Shown: positions 25,129-37,663 of the stretch, in pieces
Position numbering within the stretch: the stretch's first letter is position 1
Layout of the letters: every line of letters begins with the position of its first letter
DNA from: Theobroma cacao
Lineage: Eukaryota > Streptophyta > Magnoliopsida > Malvales > Malvaceae
Assembly: GCF_000208745.1 (NCBI RefSeq)
Contig: NC_030853.1
Span: 19,528,894 to 19,592,893, forward strand
Reading direction: 5' to 3'
Length of the DNA stretch: 64,000 nucleotides
Program-made: the position numbers and the translations under genes
Notes under the pieces: generated by a model
Told to the model about the DNA's origin: nothing
Seen by the model: only the letters and a program-made list of their open reading frames with translations
The model's database searches: none

Positions 25129-26103
25129 CTTGGTTCTCTTCAAATATCTCATCACTTTCTTTATTGCTTCCCAATGATTTTTACCAGGATTAGACAAGTA
25201 TCTACCCAAAAGACCTACTGCAAAAGCAATGTTCGATCTTGTGCATACTTGAGCATACATCAGGCTTCCTATTGCACTAGCATATGGTATTGCTTTCATT
25301 GATTCCCTCTCAACATAATTTTTCGGACATTGTACCAAGCTCAATTTATCACCTTTAACAATTGGCACAGCTCCATTTTTATAATCAAGCATAAAAAATC
25401 TTTTTAATACTCGATCCATATATGCACTTTGAGAGAGTCCCAACAAGTGACGAGATCTATCCCTATGTATTGCAATTCCAAGAACATAAGATGCTTCCCC
25501 AAAATCTTTCATGTCAAATTGCTTGGTCAATAATTTCTTAGTTTCTTGCAGCATCCTTAAATCACTACTTACGAGCAAGATATCATCAATATACAAGATA
25601 AGAAAGATAAATTTGCTCCCACTAATCTTGAAATATATGCATTTGTCTACCTTGTTCTCAACAGAAACCAAAGAGGTGACTACTTCATCAAATTTAAGAT
25701 ACCATTGATGAGAAACTTGTTAGAACTTATAAACAAACTTTTTGAGTCTACACACAAGGTGATCTTTTCTTTCTTCTTTAAACCCCTTAGGTTGCAACAT
25801 ATAGACTACTTCAACAAGATTCCTATTCAAAAAGGCAGCCTTAACATCCATTTGGTGTAGCTCTAAATCATAATAAGCCACTAGTGCCATAATAATCCTA
25901 AAGGCATCCTTAGATGATACAAGAGAAAAAGTTTCATTGTAATCAGTGCCTTCCTTTTGTGTGAAACCTTTAGTAACCAATCTGGCTTTAAACCCCTCAA
26001 TCTTTCCTTTGAAATCTTTCTTGGTTTTGTATATCGATTTACAACCTATGGGTTTGCAACCTTCTGGTAGCTCAACAAGTTCCCAGACATTATTATGTGA
26101 CAT
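25126..26103 (-). pseudogene. copia reverse transcriptase
   Basis: Two frames joined across a disruption near 25700. The first has WELVELPEGCKPIGCKSIYK, FKARLVTKGFTQKEGTDYNE and LHQMDVKAAFLN. The second has FLILYIDDILLVSSD, with YIDD as the catalytic box, then DMKDFGEASYVLGIAIHRDR and SAIGSLMYAQVCTRSNIAFA. A large part of the palm between them is missing or unreadable. Confidence 0.92.
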
Positions 26104-26399
26104 AGATTGGATCTCATCCCTTATTGCATCCCACCACAGATCTGATTGAGCACTAGAAATAGCTTCTAAAAAATTTACGGGATCAATTACATGACCAATA
26201 TCATAGTCACCTCTTCCAAGGTATAATTCATATATGTCTAAAGAAATAACAAGCCTCCTATTCCTAGTAGAACTTCTTTGTTATCCTTCTACTAGATATT
26301 GATTTTGAGGAACTTCATCAAGAACTAGTTGCACTAGTTCTTGTTCCTTTTTATTTCCATAACAGTGTCTTTCTGTATAGATGTAGAAATTCTTACTAT

Positions 26400-27350
26400 C
26401 TAAATATGTTGTTCTTTATCTTTAATTTCAAAGCAACTAGTATAAGCCACATCTAGTTCTAAAAACTTAGCTATTTTTGCCTCAATAATTTTACCACTTC
26501 CATTGGAGCTATAAAATCTATAGCCCATGGAATAATCTAGGTACCCTATGAAATAACGAGTGGATCGATATTGTATCTTATTATCAATAAGGCTATAAAG
26601 GTGCACTTCTGAAGGACATCCCCAAACACATAAGTGATTGAGACTTGATTTTTGTTCTGTTCACAACTCATAAGAGGTTTTGGGCACAAACTTGGTAGGA
26701 ACTCTATTTAAGATATGTAAGGCTATTTTAATTACTTCCCCCTATAAAAATTCTGGTAAATGAACCCACTCATCATACTTCCCATCATATCCTTTAAGGT
26801 GCGATTTCGCCTTTCAACCATACCATTTTGTTTAGGAATATCAAGCATAATGTATTGGGGCACTATCCCACAACTTTCTAAAAATTTGGCAAATGGTCCC
26901 TTTTGCTATTCAAATGTGTTATGTCTACCACAATTTTCACCAACCCTATTAGACTTGACAACCTTAATGATTTTTCTCAATTATTTCTTAACTTCAGTCT
27001 TAAAGATCTTAAATATATCAAGAGCTTCAGACTTTTCTTTAATTAAGAACATATAACCATATTGAGAAAAATCATCAATGACTGTCACAAAATATCTACA
27101 ATTGAGAATAGTATGGGTATATGGTCCATTTATGTCAGTGTGAATAAGTTATAATAAATCAAAACTTCTATTTGGCCCATTTCCTTTTGTTCTGGTCATT
27201 TTGCCCTTGCAGCAATCAACACTTATCTCCAAGTCATCAGAAATAATAGTAGGCAGGATGATATCCTTTATCAACCTTTCTACTCTCTCTTTGGAAATGT
27301 GGCCAAGCCTTTTATGCACAACATGGATGATGTTTCCTTTATGTGATGCT
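26400..27350 (-). pseudogene. copia integrase
   Basis: Scattered frames on the minus strand show KRLGHISKERVERLI (His side of the zinc site), the DDF catalytic region, GIVPQYIMLDIPKQNGMVER and RNRTLKDMM. Near 26600 are the C-terminal parts VWGCPSEVHLY and RYFIGYLDYSMGYRFY. Several stops interrupt it. Confidence 0.8.
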
Positions 27351-27372
27351 TTTTAGCAACTCTTTCAACAAC

Positions 27373-27933
27373 TTATATGGTGGCATAAATATTAGTATGA
27401 GACAAACACAATATATATAATCCCTGAGTTAAAGAACACATGCCAATATCTTTTGAATCAAAACTTATTTTAACAATTGAATCCTTAATATCAAAGGCAT
27501 AACTAGTAGTATCTAAAACAGAAACAGAAATAGAAACTAAATTTCGTCTAAATGATGGTATATAGAAAGTATTTTCTAACAAGAGTCTATTTTCAGTACT
27601 TAAATTTAAGCAAACTGTTCCTACAAATTCAACTTTTGCCTCCTTATTATTGCCAACCGTGACTTTGGACTCATATTGATTTGGCTTCCTCTTGTTTATG
27701 AACTCTTATAAGGTAAAAGCTACATGGTTATTTACACCACTGTCAAGCCACCAAGAACTAGATGGGGCTTCAAGTAAATTAGATTCATAAGCAATGAAAG
27801 ACAATGAGTTACCTGCACATTCACGCTTCTCTAACCAAGCCTTATATTTGAGACAATTTTGTTTTTTATGCCTCTTTTTCTTGCAAAAGAAGCACTTAAA
27901 TTTTTTTTTAATAATAATTTTAGGACCTTTCAC
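27373..27933 (-). pseudogene. copia zinc knuckle and protease
   Basis: CFFCKKKRHKKQNC is a CX2CX4HX4C nucleic-acid-binding knuckle. WWLDSGVNNHVAF follows with the aspartic protease DSG. ENTFYIPSFRRNLVSIS is the usual sequence after the protease. A frame break lies near 27700. Confidence 0.88.
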
Positions 27934-28560
27934 ACTGACAGATTGACCATGTTCTATCTTTTTATCTTGAACTTCTCTAGGAGTATTAGGATTTGGTTTC
28001 TTACCTTTCTTGTGATGAGCCTTGGTAACAAGAAGAGTATTGTTGATCTTTTCGATTTTTTTTTCCTCAGTAACACATCTTGTGATGAGATCATTAATGT
28101 TTCAAGCCTCATCTTGTGAGTTGCAAGCAGCCATTATGTACCTAAATTCAAAAGGAAGGGTGTTCAAAGCTTGATGAACAATACAAGTATCGGCAATAGA
28201 AATATCAAGGGCTTTTAGTTTAGTTTGATAATGGACCATCTTAATGATGTATTCCCTAGGTCCTCCTATCCTATCATATATCATGAAATACAATCCCTTT
28301 AGAAGAGTACTAATTTCAGCATTTGATGACACTCTATATCTTCAAGCTATTGTAGCAAAAAACTCTCTTGCATTGGTCGTAGTAGGAAGTCCATTATGTA
28401 GGTGTTCAGGAATTGACTTTTTAATGACAAACAAACAAAACTTATTGGATTTTCCCCAAACCTTAAAAGCTTTCTTTTGCTCCATAGTGCTTTCAGTAAT
28501 GGCTAAATTGTTATTGATAGAAAATGTGATTGAAAATTTAAAAAATGCAACTTAGTTAGA
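27934..28560 (-). pseudogene. copia gag
   Basis: FKVWGKSNKFCLFVIKKSIP, AEISTLLKGLYFMIYDR and REYIIKMVHYQTKLKALDIS, ending near FEFRYIMAACNSQDEA, are the conserved gag core of plant copia elements. One stop and a shift separate the parts. Confidence 0.85.
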
Positions 28561-29487
28561 ATAAATAGGGTAATCAAAATACTCCAAAATCATAATAAGT
28601 ATAACCAAAGAGTCCAGGCACATCATCATGTAAATACCTTTAGGCTGAATGCATGACATGTAATTAAGAATTCTTTCACATAAAAACAGTCACGAGAATA
28701 TAACACAGCCTTTGTAACTTACCACCTTTAGGTGAATGTATTACTAGGACTAGCCAATCACCATACACAAATGCTTTTGTGTGCTACTTTTTATTTTTAA
28801 TATAAAAACACCACTTTCAGGTGAATGAACATATATTAAAATCAGAGACATCAATAAAACATATAGAACGATAATTCCACAACATTAGCCAATTAGATAT
28901 TTTAGTGACTACGAATTAAGTAGTATAAATGAAACTTCTCCCATAATAGGATATTCTTTATATTACCCATATAATTTATGATATGATCTTATTTACTTTA
29001 TCAAGATTTTAATGAGTATGGGGCATTATACTCTAAAAATCATATCTACAATTGTTACAAAACCATATAAGATATTCAATTATTAAATCTTTCATCTATG
29101 TCACAAATAAAGTTATTGCATTGAAAAATTGAAAAATATCACTTTATATGGTTTTAGTTATTTAATTTTGTACTCTATAACTTTATCTTGAGAACACATA
29201 AATATTTAAGAAGAGTATATACTACTTTCAACTCAAACATATGCATATTATTTTTTTGTCATATATATTCCAGAAATATCTCACCAAAATATCTAGAATA
29301 ATCATTTATATGCACATAAAAATAAATACTAAAAAAGCATCAAATTAAGAAAAATAACCCAAAATGTAGATTTAGGAGAATGCATGTGAATAGCCAAAAA
29401 TTTCAAGATATGAGCTTAAACATTTAAAATTTATGCTAAATCACATAAATTAATGTTTGATCAGATCTTAAATTCAAACTATAGTAA
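28561..29487 (-). other. copia leader between primer site and gag
   Basis: About 0.9 kb of non-coding leader, with three spaced copies of a motif like ACCTTTAGGTGAATG (near 28640, 28720 and 28812). Confidence 0.7.
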
Positions 29488-29499
29488 GCTTTGATACCA
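29488..29499 (-). other. copia primer binding site
   Basis: Complement reads TGGTATCAAAGC, one base from the initiator-Met tRNA site, 2 bp inside the 5' LTR. Confidence 0.85.
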
Positions 29500-29501
29500 A
29501 T

Positions 29502-30044
29502 TGATAAAAACTTTATGTATAAATAAGATTATACTAATCCATGATCTACCATAATAAGAATTTAGAACACAAAGCGTACATGATTTCTGATCCATGATTT
29601 AATAGCAGAAACAATATTGACCAAATTGACTGTTGGTCTTTAATGCACTAGGATCTTCCTCTCATTTTCTTTGTAACTTTCCAATGAGTGATATCTTTAT
29701 GTTTTTGCTTAGACAAGAGAGGGGACCTAACCTTTCTTTATATAGTGAATCCCTAGTCTCACCCACCATAGGATAAGGGTTCCTAAGTAGGCCTACACAT
29801 TAAGTTCACATTTATTGTATTCATATATCATTACTGCATATATGAATTAGTAGATTCATGTATCATTATTGTATTCATGAATCAGTAGATTCATGTATCA
29901 TTATTGATTACATACATGAATAAATAGATTTGATTATAGGATATGATTAATTGTCACTTTATCAAGGTCAAATAACCTTAGCCTATTTTATAAAAGACAA
30001 AATAAATATAACTAATATAAGTCTATAATTGAGAAAATCTAATA
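29502..30044 (-). repeat. 5' LTR of the copia element
   Basis: 543 bp, longer than its partner mainly because of a ~34-bp tandem duplication around 29850-29900 (TTCATGTATCATTATTG repeated). Confidence 0.92.
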
Positions 30045-33000
30045 GGAGGAGGACAAAATTACTCTTCTAAAAAGGGTTACAATCTCTAAAACAAGCTTCA
30101 ATTGTTACTGAGAGGCTAATCATAATCTATACCTAATTTTATCAAAATCTAACCATGTTAATAGCAAAGAAGGTCACAAGCTTGATAACTAATGGCAAAA
30201 GTAGAATCAAATATCACTCACACGGAGTAAGTTCAACTGGTAAGGAAAGAAAATACACCATAAGTATTCCTCCTGAACAATTATGATAATAAGAGAATAT
30301 CATCTCATTTCACCATTTATCCAAAAACCAAGTAGAAGAGTTCAATACTGAAAAAAAGAAGACGATAAATAATAGTATAATTTCCCGTCAATGTAACTCC
30401 CTCTATTATCACCAATCAGCAGCTTATAATCAAAACGATTTCCAGTCTTTCTCCAATCATTCTAAAGAAAAAGAAAGAAAGAACAAACCATGTGACGACA
30501 ACCAAGCATCCACTAATCATAGCCCAAAGCACTTCTGTTGCTTATTTTCTTTAATCCCAATTATATTTAACAGAAACTAAAATTTATAATGTGAAGACTA
30601 ATAATAACTTGCAACAGCTTTGAATTGAATGAGGAGAAAGCCAGAACAATATCAAAGCTCTTGCAAAAACTTTTTGCACATGAAAATCAATGTCTCACGA
30701 ACTTATTAGTTAATTCCAACCAAATTCCTATATGAGTGCAACGCGGCAGAAGCATGGGGTGGTTGGACCAATATGAAACTTCGATGTCTCAATTTTGTGA
30801 TTCTAAATTATTTATTTTTTACAAAAAAAAAGTTAATTTTTCTTTGAAACTCAGTTAAAAAAAAAAAAGGCAATGTGTTCGAGTGGGCCCCACGTGTTCG
30901 ATGGTCCTAAAGTCGATGTCGACGTCTGAATCCCCTTCTCCTTTGATCTAAACTTTCTCCATTTTGATGGGGCCCACTGAGAAGACCATCAAATCGATTC
31001 CGCATAGGTGGAATCCACGCGCGAAAATGATTCGCCATGTGGCTTTATAATGGACGCTAAGCTTTGCTTGATTTTGGGACGTGGTGTACATTCGCGCTAG
31101 ATATATGTTTGAGCTAAAGTTGACTGCATTTCCTCTCATGTGGCCGTGTAGGGAGTGAAAACGACTTGCTCACTCGACTGAAGGGAGCGTGTGCAACACT
31201 TTTCCGGCATTGTTAATTTATTGGTCCGTGAACTGTTTTTTTTTTTTTTTTGTACTTTTTCCGATGAAAATTGGTACTAGCCAAGTAAGACTACGACTTG
31301 CTATTTTGATTCTCTACAATCTTATTCGTTTTCAAAATTATTAAGATTGACTCACTTTAAACTTGTGATAAGTAAGCCATTTTATTTGGTTGTTAGGATA
31401 AATATATAATCAGATTAGCAAATTTCAACCAAACTTTAGTTAAACCTTATATATGCTTTTGTTTATTGTGAAACGTTGTCAATACTATTAGAATAGTGAT
31501 AATAAAATTACATATCTATCGTTTTTAATAAGATTTATTTCATTTACGGTTAATTAGTTTTACGTTAAACATTCATCTTAAAATTTTAATATAATATCAG
31601 AGTAGGTGTTATCCTTTGTTATTATGTTGTTCGCAATGAGCTGTCATGTATTAAGTTCACTTGTTTTTACATGTGAATAAGAGTATTAGAATGACAATAA
31701 TAAAATCCATAGTTGTTACCTATAATAAAAATTATTCCACTTATTATCAATAAATATTCAACATGATATTAGAGTTTGTGTTGTCCATGTTATTGTGCAC
31801 TAATAATGAATTATCATGTATTAGGTCTATTGTTTGTATATGTGAAAGAGAGTGTTACAATAGTGATAATAAAATCTCACATCTATTACTTATAGTAAGG
31901 ACTACTCTACCTATTACCACAGATTAGTTTAAATTGAATGTTCATCTTAAAATTTCAATAAAAACTACTTAAAAAATATAAATGAGTTGGATATTTGTTT
32001 ATTTGCATTATTCGGATGTTTAGAAAAATCAAAACTAATATAGTATATTCATAAAAAACTTGAATAAATGAGTGAAGTAGTTTAAAAGGTATTATAGACT
32101 AAAAATTATCTCTTGAAGTTGAGTAATAAATTAGAAAGCCCATAAAAGCTATGTGCAATTACCTTTCAAAATAAATTTCAAATGAAAAATACAAATAAAT
32201 TCAAGATGAGTAGTAATAGGTGATGCTAATAATCAATCACAAAAAATTCCACAGTATTACTTGTTAAAGTTTCAAAGAAATTGCCGATCAAATGCATGTA
32301 CCTCTTTTCTTTTTTTTTTTTTTTTTTTTTTTGATAGAATGTACTTTGGTCTTGTAATCATAAAGGATGTAAGCTTCGAAAAGGCGTACATGTTGTTCAG
32401 ATTAAGTTGTATATTGTACCTTTTAAATTGAACACATTTTCTTCGTTATTTTACTCTTCAAATCATTATTTAAAGTAGAAATATTTTAGTTATACAATAT
32501 TCGGGATAAATAGATTATTTTTCATTTTCAAATTAAAATAGATATTGGCTTGCATAGCAATAAATTAAATTAAAACAAGTGGCATATACCCTTTTCTTTT
32601 TGGAATTGTCGATGGAGAAGAGCGTGTACGACACGAGCAAGCGGAAGATGAATGGAAAAGAATGGGAATAAACAAGTGGAGCCCACAACTGCAAAACCCA
32701 AATATATAAGTAATTGATCTAAGCGTACGAGCAGCTGGTTATCAAATATGTATATAGACTATGGAGCGTTTAGTTCATTGCATTGGTGTACGCGAGCTGT
32801 ACAGTGTACACTATAAAAATATCCCTTCAATTCAACCCATCCTTTTTAACATTGCGGTGCTGCTACGGCTCTTTGTTTTTTTTTTCTCTGCTATTTCAAT
32901 ATTTTCATTGAAAATCCTTCTCCAAATTTATTATATTGAGTAAATATCTCTTTTTTTAATATATTAGAATCATCAATTATTGTATTTAATATGAGAATAT

Positions 33001-33283
33001 TATTTCTTAACTTTAAAGAAGGCCCTTAAAAACATTTGTTAGCAAAACCCATAATTATAAGTTAAAAATATTATTTTCAATTTTACATTTAATGCATTAT
33101 TGTTACTCAATTCAAAAAATCACATGTAGTTTACAAAATCTTTTTTTATAAATATTTTCTTGTTAATTTATAGGGGATAAAGTAATTCTTAACTAAGTTT
33201 GGGCTCAAAATCATCAACTTTTAAAGGGACAATTTAACTAATTAAATCGATGTGCAATTTTTAATATGATTTATTTTTTTCTT
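30045..33283. other. Upstream intergenic region of the DELLA gene
   Basis: No gene recognised. From about 30720 to 31210 the sequence is GC-richer than its surroundings and holds a CACGTG G-box at 30891-30896. The rest is AT-rich, with a poly-T tract at about 32311-32332. Confidence 0.5.
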
Positions 33284-33290
33284 TATAAAA
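33284..33290 (+). promoter_or_regulatory. Candidate TATA box of the DELLA gene
   Basis: TATAAAA about 270 bp before the start codon, followed by a CT-rich leader (about 33340-33440) typical of plant 5' UTRs. Weak evidence, since the region is T/A-rich. Confidence 0.35.
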
Positions 33291-33500
33291 AAACCCGTTT
33301 AAAACATAAAAAGTAAAAAAAAAATCCCATTATTATGGCCTCCGTTGTTCCTTATCTCTTCTTCTCCTAGTCCTCTCCTGTTTCCTCCATTAGACCGCCC
33401 ACCCAGATCCCACTTCCCCCTTTTCTGTTTTCTCTTCAATCCTTTTTTAATCCAAAAAGTTGAGCTTCAATTACAAGAAAACGAAACCCAATTCACTGAC

Positions 33501-33515
33501 ATGAACAAATTCTAG
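33501..33515 (+). CDS. Upstream mini-ORF (MNKF) in the DELLA leader
   Basis: ATG-AAC-AAA-TTC-TAG, 44 bp before the DELLA start codon and in the likely 5' UTR. It could reduce main-frame initiation, but four codons may equally be chance. Confidence 0.3.
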
Positions 33516-33559
33516 CCTTGATTTTTTTTTTTTGTGTTCATTCCATACTCTCCAAACAA

Positions 33560-35377
33560 ATGAAGAGAGAACGCCAGGAAATCTGTGGAGCCACTAGCTA
33601 TGGCAGTGGGAGTGGCTCAAAATCTGAGAGTTCAACCATTGGTAATCCAAACAAAGAAAAGTTATGGGAAGAAGAGCAAGAGGCCGGCGGGATGGACGAG
33701 CTGTTGGCCGTTCTGGGTTACAAAGTTCGGTATTCAGACATGGCCGATGTTGCTCAGAAATTGGAACAGTTGGAGATGGTTATGGGAACTGCTCAGGAAG
33801 ATGGGATTTCACATCTTTCTTGTGACACTATTCATTACAATCCTTCCGATCTTTCTGGTTGGGTTCAAAGCATGTTGACTGAGTTAAACAATCCAGCAGC
33901 AGTAAATCTTGATCCTGTTTTGGCGAACTCGGATTCCAATTCTTCCATCCTTGGTCAGATTAATCAGGATCCTTCAAAACCACAACGTCAACAACAACTT
34001 GTCAGCAGCAATCAATCTCAGGTTTATAATGATGATTCCGAGTACGATCTCAGGGCAATTCCAGGGGTTGCTGCTAACCCGCCACCAAAATCAGAATCAG
34101 ATTCGGAAAGTACCCGGAAACGAATGAAAACTTCAGTTGGTTTATCTGGATCCACTGGATATGGTTCATCTTCTTCATCACCACAAGGAATTGGAGTTTC
34201 GGGTGCAGTAACTGAGTCAACTCGCCCCGTTGTTTTGATTGACTCGCAGGAAACTGGGGTTCGACTGGTTCACACCTTGATGGCCTGCGCTGAAGCTGTT
34301 CAACAAGATAATCTCAAGCTAGCAGATGCTTTAGTCAAGCATATAGGCTTACTTGCCGCGTCTCAAGCTGGTGCCATGAGAAAAGTTGCTACCTATTTTG
34401 CTGAAGCCTTAGCGCGTAGAATCTACAGGATTTACCCACAAGACTCCCTTGACCCATCTTACACCGATATTCTGCAGATGCACTTCTACGAAACTTGCCC
34501 CTACTTGAAATTTGCTCATTTTACAGCCAATCAAGCTATCCTGGAAGCTTTTGCAACGGCGAACAGTGTTCATGTTATCGATTTCGGGTTAAAACAGGGG
34601 ATGCAGTGGCCAGCCTTGATGCAAGCTCTTGCATTGAGGCCAGGCGGGCCACCAGCTTTTCGGTTAACGGGAATTGGCCCGCCTCAGCCGGATAATAGTG
34701 ATGCTTTGCAGCAGGTGGGCTGGAAGTTGGCTCAGTTGGCTAATACTATTGGTGTCGAATTTGAGTTCAGGGGATTCGTCGCCACTAGTTTGGCTGATCT
34801 TGAGCCTGAAATGCTCGAGATCCGCCCTCCCGAGGTGGAGGCAGTGGCGGTGAATTCTGTTTTCGAACTTCACCGCCTGCTAGCTCGACCTGGCGGGATC
34901 GAAAAAGTTCTTTCTTCGATCAAAGCACTGAAGCCCAAAATTCTTACGGTTGTGGAGCAAGAAGCTAATCACAACGGTCCGTTTTTCTTAGACCGGTTTA
35001 CTGAAGCTCTACATTACTATTCCAGTCTTTTTGACTCATTAGAAGGCTCCGGGGTTGGGCCGCCGAGTCAAGACCTGGTAATGTCCGAGTTATATTTGGG
35101 AAGGCAGATTTGTAATGTGGTTGCCTGTGAAGGGATGGACCGAATTGAGCGACACGAGACGCTGACTCAGTGGAGGACTCGGATGGAAACGGCTGGCTTC
35201 AGCCCGGTTCACTTGGGTTCAAACGCGTATAAGCAAGCGAGCATGTTGTTGGCTCTCTTTGCTGGCGGTGATGGGTATAGGGTGGAGGAGAATAATGGTT
35301 GTTTAATGCTTGGGTGGCATACAAGGCCGCTCATCGCCACCTCGGCTTGGCAACTCGCCACCACTGAGTCAGGATAG
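33560..35377 (+). CDS. GAI: DELLA protein (GAI/RGA-type GRAS repressor of gibberellin signalling)
   Basis: Nuclear growth repressor that is bound by GID1 in the presence of gibberellin and then degraded through an F-box ligase. The 605 residues hold everything expected: [12 protein letters not shown] (45-56), LEQLE (68-72), the TIHYNP form of the second GID1-contact motif (90-95), a Ser-rich linker, RKRMK basic patch (186-190), LHTL-type leucine heptad region from about 235, VHVID (337-341) with [10 protein letters not shown], second heptad about 430-455, [18 protein letters not shown] (478-495), RHETLTQWR and a SAW motif ending in [15 protein letters not shown] (586-600). No intron, normal for the family. 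I start at ATG 33560 (MKRERQEI), which matches DELLA N-termini; extending upstream would need a TTG start. Two stops close it (TAG, then TGA). Y58 in KVRYSDM is usually Ser. Single intact copy, likely functional. GAI versus RGA-like naming cannot be settled here. Confidence 0.97.
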   Translation: MKRERQEICGATSYGSGSGSKSESSTIGNPNKEKLWEEEQEAGGMDELLAVLGYKVRYSDMADVAQKLEQLEMVMGTAQEDGISHLSCDTIHYNPSDLSGWVQSMLTELNNPAAVNLDPVLANSDSNSSILGQINQDPSKPQRQQQLVSSNQSQVYNDDSEYDLRAIPGVAANPPPKSESDSESTRKRMKTSVGLSGSTGYGSSSSSPQGIGVSGAVTESTRPVVLIDSQETGVRLVHTLMACAEAVQQDNLKLADALVKHIGLLAASQAGAMRKVATYFAEALARRIYRIYPQDSLDPSYTDILQMHFYETCPYLKFAHFTANQAILEAFATANSVHVIDFGLKQGMQWPALMQALALRPGGPPAFRLTGIGPPQPDNSDALQQVGWKLAQLANTIGVEFEFRGFVATSLADLEPEMLEIRPPEVEAVAVNSVFELHRLLARPGGIEKVLSSIKALKPKILTVVEQEANHNGPFFLDRFTEALHYYSSLFDSLEGSGVGPPSQDLVMSELYLGRQICNVVACEGMDRIERHETLTQWRTRMETAGFSPVHLGSNAYKQASMLLALFAGGDGYRVEENNGCLMLGWHTRPLIATSAWQLATTESG

Positions 35378-37123
35378 TGAGCTGACTCCGGAACTGAGTT
35401 CAAGAATCCCAATGAAAAAAGACTGGGGATATATTTTAACTGAGTTGCGAGTGTATGATTGAATGAGAAACGAGGGTAAATGAAAACCAATCCAAGTGTG
35501 TAATTCTAGTTCTTTTTTCACTTTGTAGCCAAATCTTTTAGTCTTTTTCTTGGTTTTTTTGTTTTCTTAGGGTAGATTTTTTTTAATGGGAGCCTTTGTA
35601 ACTTTCAAGGTTGGATCAAATGATAAGGCCTACCTTTTTTGCCCTTTTGAGTTTTTTCTCTGTGTTTTAGATTTTCTAAATAAATGGGTATGGCATGATT
35701 CTCACCGAGAAAGAGTTATGTTGGTGTGGCATAGTGTGCAAATTGCTCCATCCCCCTCTGGCCTGCAAAATTTGGACTCGTTTGGTGATGTTTTTGAGAA
35801 AAAAATGTAGGCATGATATAAGAAACAAACTTCCCACCATGTTCGCTTTTTTAGCCATCGGCTAACCAATGTTTTGGTACGTAGCTTCCTCTCGTCATGG
35901 GATTGATAAAACCTTTGTTCTCTTTCTCGAGTTTTGAATTTTCTTTTGCCTTGACAAGAGGAAGTCAATCTTAATTTCCTTTATCTACACTTGAGACTTC
36001 AAGTTGGAGGTTTTAGGCTCCAATTATGGGATAAATAAGTAGGATTAAACTAAAGCAGTGCTTATTTTACTTGATGTATAGGGTCTTCAATTTTTAGGTA
36101 AGGTGTGTTTATTGCCAATTAGTTCCCTTTTAAGTTAATTGTCACGCTTTCAAATTTTTATGGGTGGAAATGCACAATTTTTAATTGAATTTGGTTTTTG
36201 GCAGCCTTTGTCTATCCAAAGCCTCTTGCTTATCCTCTCTCTATACTCGGAAGTAATTTTACAATAAACATATCAATTAAGCCAAGTTTAAGTGACTAAC
36301 TTAATACCATGCATTCTTGGATAGCATTAGCCGCTATGGCACCAAATAAATGAATAGGACACAACTGAAAATGTTTTGAGATCAGAGGGTCTGTAATAAC
36401 AACCATTCAAGGTGGGAAGTTCAATTTGTTGGAAGGTTGGTCCCAAATTGTGGGTTTGAATCTAGTCCAACAAAACAGAATTGCCCTACAAAAAAGAGGT
36501 AAAGAAAAACCTGGACTATCTACAATCCGATTCCGAAGATAGAGGTAAGGTATTAGGTTATAGTGTTAAGGTTATCTGTCATTCAATTATTCTGAAGATG
36601 GGCAGTAACAGATAGAGTAAACGAAAAAATAAAAAATAAAAGAAAGAAAAAGAAGATAAGGTTTATCCAGTGATGAAAGATAGGTAGGGAATAGCTTTAG
36701 CCGTAGCCTATAAGTTGGACTGTTTTGGAGGTGAGTCACGGTGCAAAAGGCTGAAAGTGATATTACTGCTTCTGAGGGTACTAAACATTTTGGGGTTTGA
36801 AAGTTTTTGGAACAGTAGGAATTGGAAACGACAACTATCAATGCACTAGACTACTGGTACAGCAGTGGTCTTTTGTTGTGTATCCTCGAGAAAACAAAAA
36901 AACATGACAAAGGAAGAAAACCCAGAAAAGTAAGAGAGAATGTTGTTACAGGAACTCAAAAACCTTTTTTTTTTCTTTAATTTTGTTGGATTAATAAATA
37001 ATGATATCCAGCTGGAGCAATCCTCACAAGGAAAAAAAAAAAAACAAAGGGTTGCTACAATACCAGATAAACTTACCGGAAATGAACCAACGGCGTTAAG
37101 AAAGCAACAACAAAATATGCTAC
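35378..37123. other. 3' UTR of the DELLA gene and intergenic DNA
   Basis: The first few hundred bases are the likely 3' UTR. The rest shows no gene or recognised element. Confidence 0.5.
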
Positions 37124-37132
37124 TGTTTATTT

Positions 37133-37663
37133 AGGGTAAAATATCTTTATTTTTAAATTTTAATCAAAATTACAATAAAATCTGTTAATTTTTGAAATCG
37201 ATATTTCATTCAAAAAAATATTTTTCGTTAGACAGTTGTCAGTCAATCGTTAATATTTTCGTCAACATGGTGACGTGATAAAGAAAAAAAAGTAATTTTC
37301 TTCTTGATTAAATTTTATATTTATTATTATAAAATTTTATTATTTTTATTAATTAAAAAACAACTTCCATCTATGGTGCTCTCCTCCTCCTTTGGGGAGC
37401 ATCGATTGTGCTCCCCTCCCTTGAGAGCACCGGCCAGTGCACCCCTTTTTCGGTGAGTTGAGAAGTATCGATCGGTGCTCTTTATTTTTTTTATTTTTAA
37501 AAATATAATAATAATTTTTTAAATTAATAAAAAATATTTTGATTTTTTTATAATTTTTGTTAACGGTGTTTGTACGTTTTGGATGGACTGTCAATTTTGA
37601 AAACTAATGGACTTTCGTGTAATTTCGATCAAAATTTTTAAAAATAAATGTAGTTTACGTATT
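37133..37663. mobile_element. MULE-like element with long TIRs
   Basis: About 531 bp. Both ends carry ~65-70 bp imperfect inverted repeats, sharing strings such as TATTTTTAAA and AAATTACA, ending AGGGTAAAATA on the left. Flanking 9-mers TGTTTATTT (37124-37132) and TGTTTATTG (37664-37672) match at 8 of 9, the length used by Mutator-like transposases. No transposase. The centre (about 37375-37470) is GC-rich, unlike the AT-rich arms. Confidence 0.72.
37375..37431. other. Nested perfect hairpins in the MULE core
   Basis: Outer arms GGTGCTCTC (37375-37383) and GAGAGCACC (37423-37431); inner arms GGGGAGCA (37394-37401) and TGCTCCCC (37409-37416). All pairings are perfect. Confidence 0.85.

Larger units (their letters stand above)
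21681..30044 (-). mobile_element. Complete but decayed Ty1/copia retrotransposon with nested hAT
   Basis: Bounded by direct repeats 21681-22189 (3' LTR) and 29502-30044 (5' LTR), each ending ...TTTTTATCA on the minus strand. Flanking 5-mers AGAGG and GGAGG are a one-mismatch target-site duplication. The primer site TGGTATCAAAGC lies 2 bp from the 5' LTR, and a purine tract (GTCCAAGTGGGAGAT) abuts the 3' LTR. The order gag, zinc knuckle, protease, integrase, RT, RNase H is the Ty1/copia order. A hand comparison of the first ~165 bp of the two LTRs gives about 18 differences (~11%), so the insertion is old. Frames are interrupted throughout, and a hAT element (23375-25128) splits RNase H from RT. 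Confidence 0.93.

Noticed and set aside
33518..33559. 14 extra residues in front of the DELLA protein
   Set aside because: They need a TTG start and are T-rich leader; the ATG at 33560 gives the family's normal N-terminus.
34664..35490. Antisense frames over DELLA
   Set aside because: Codon-bias shadows of the GRAS domain; no independent motifs.
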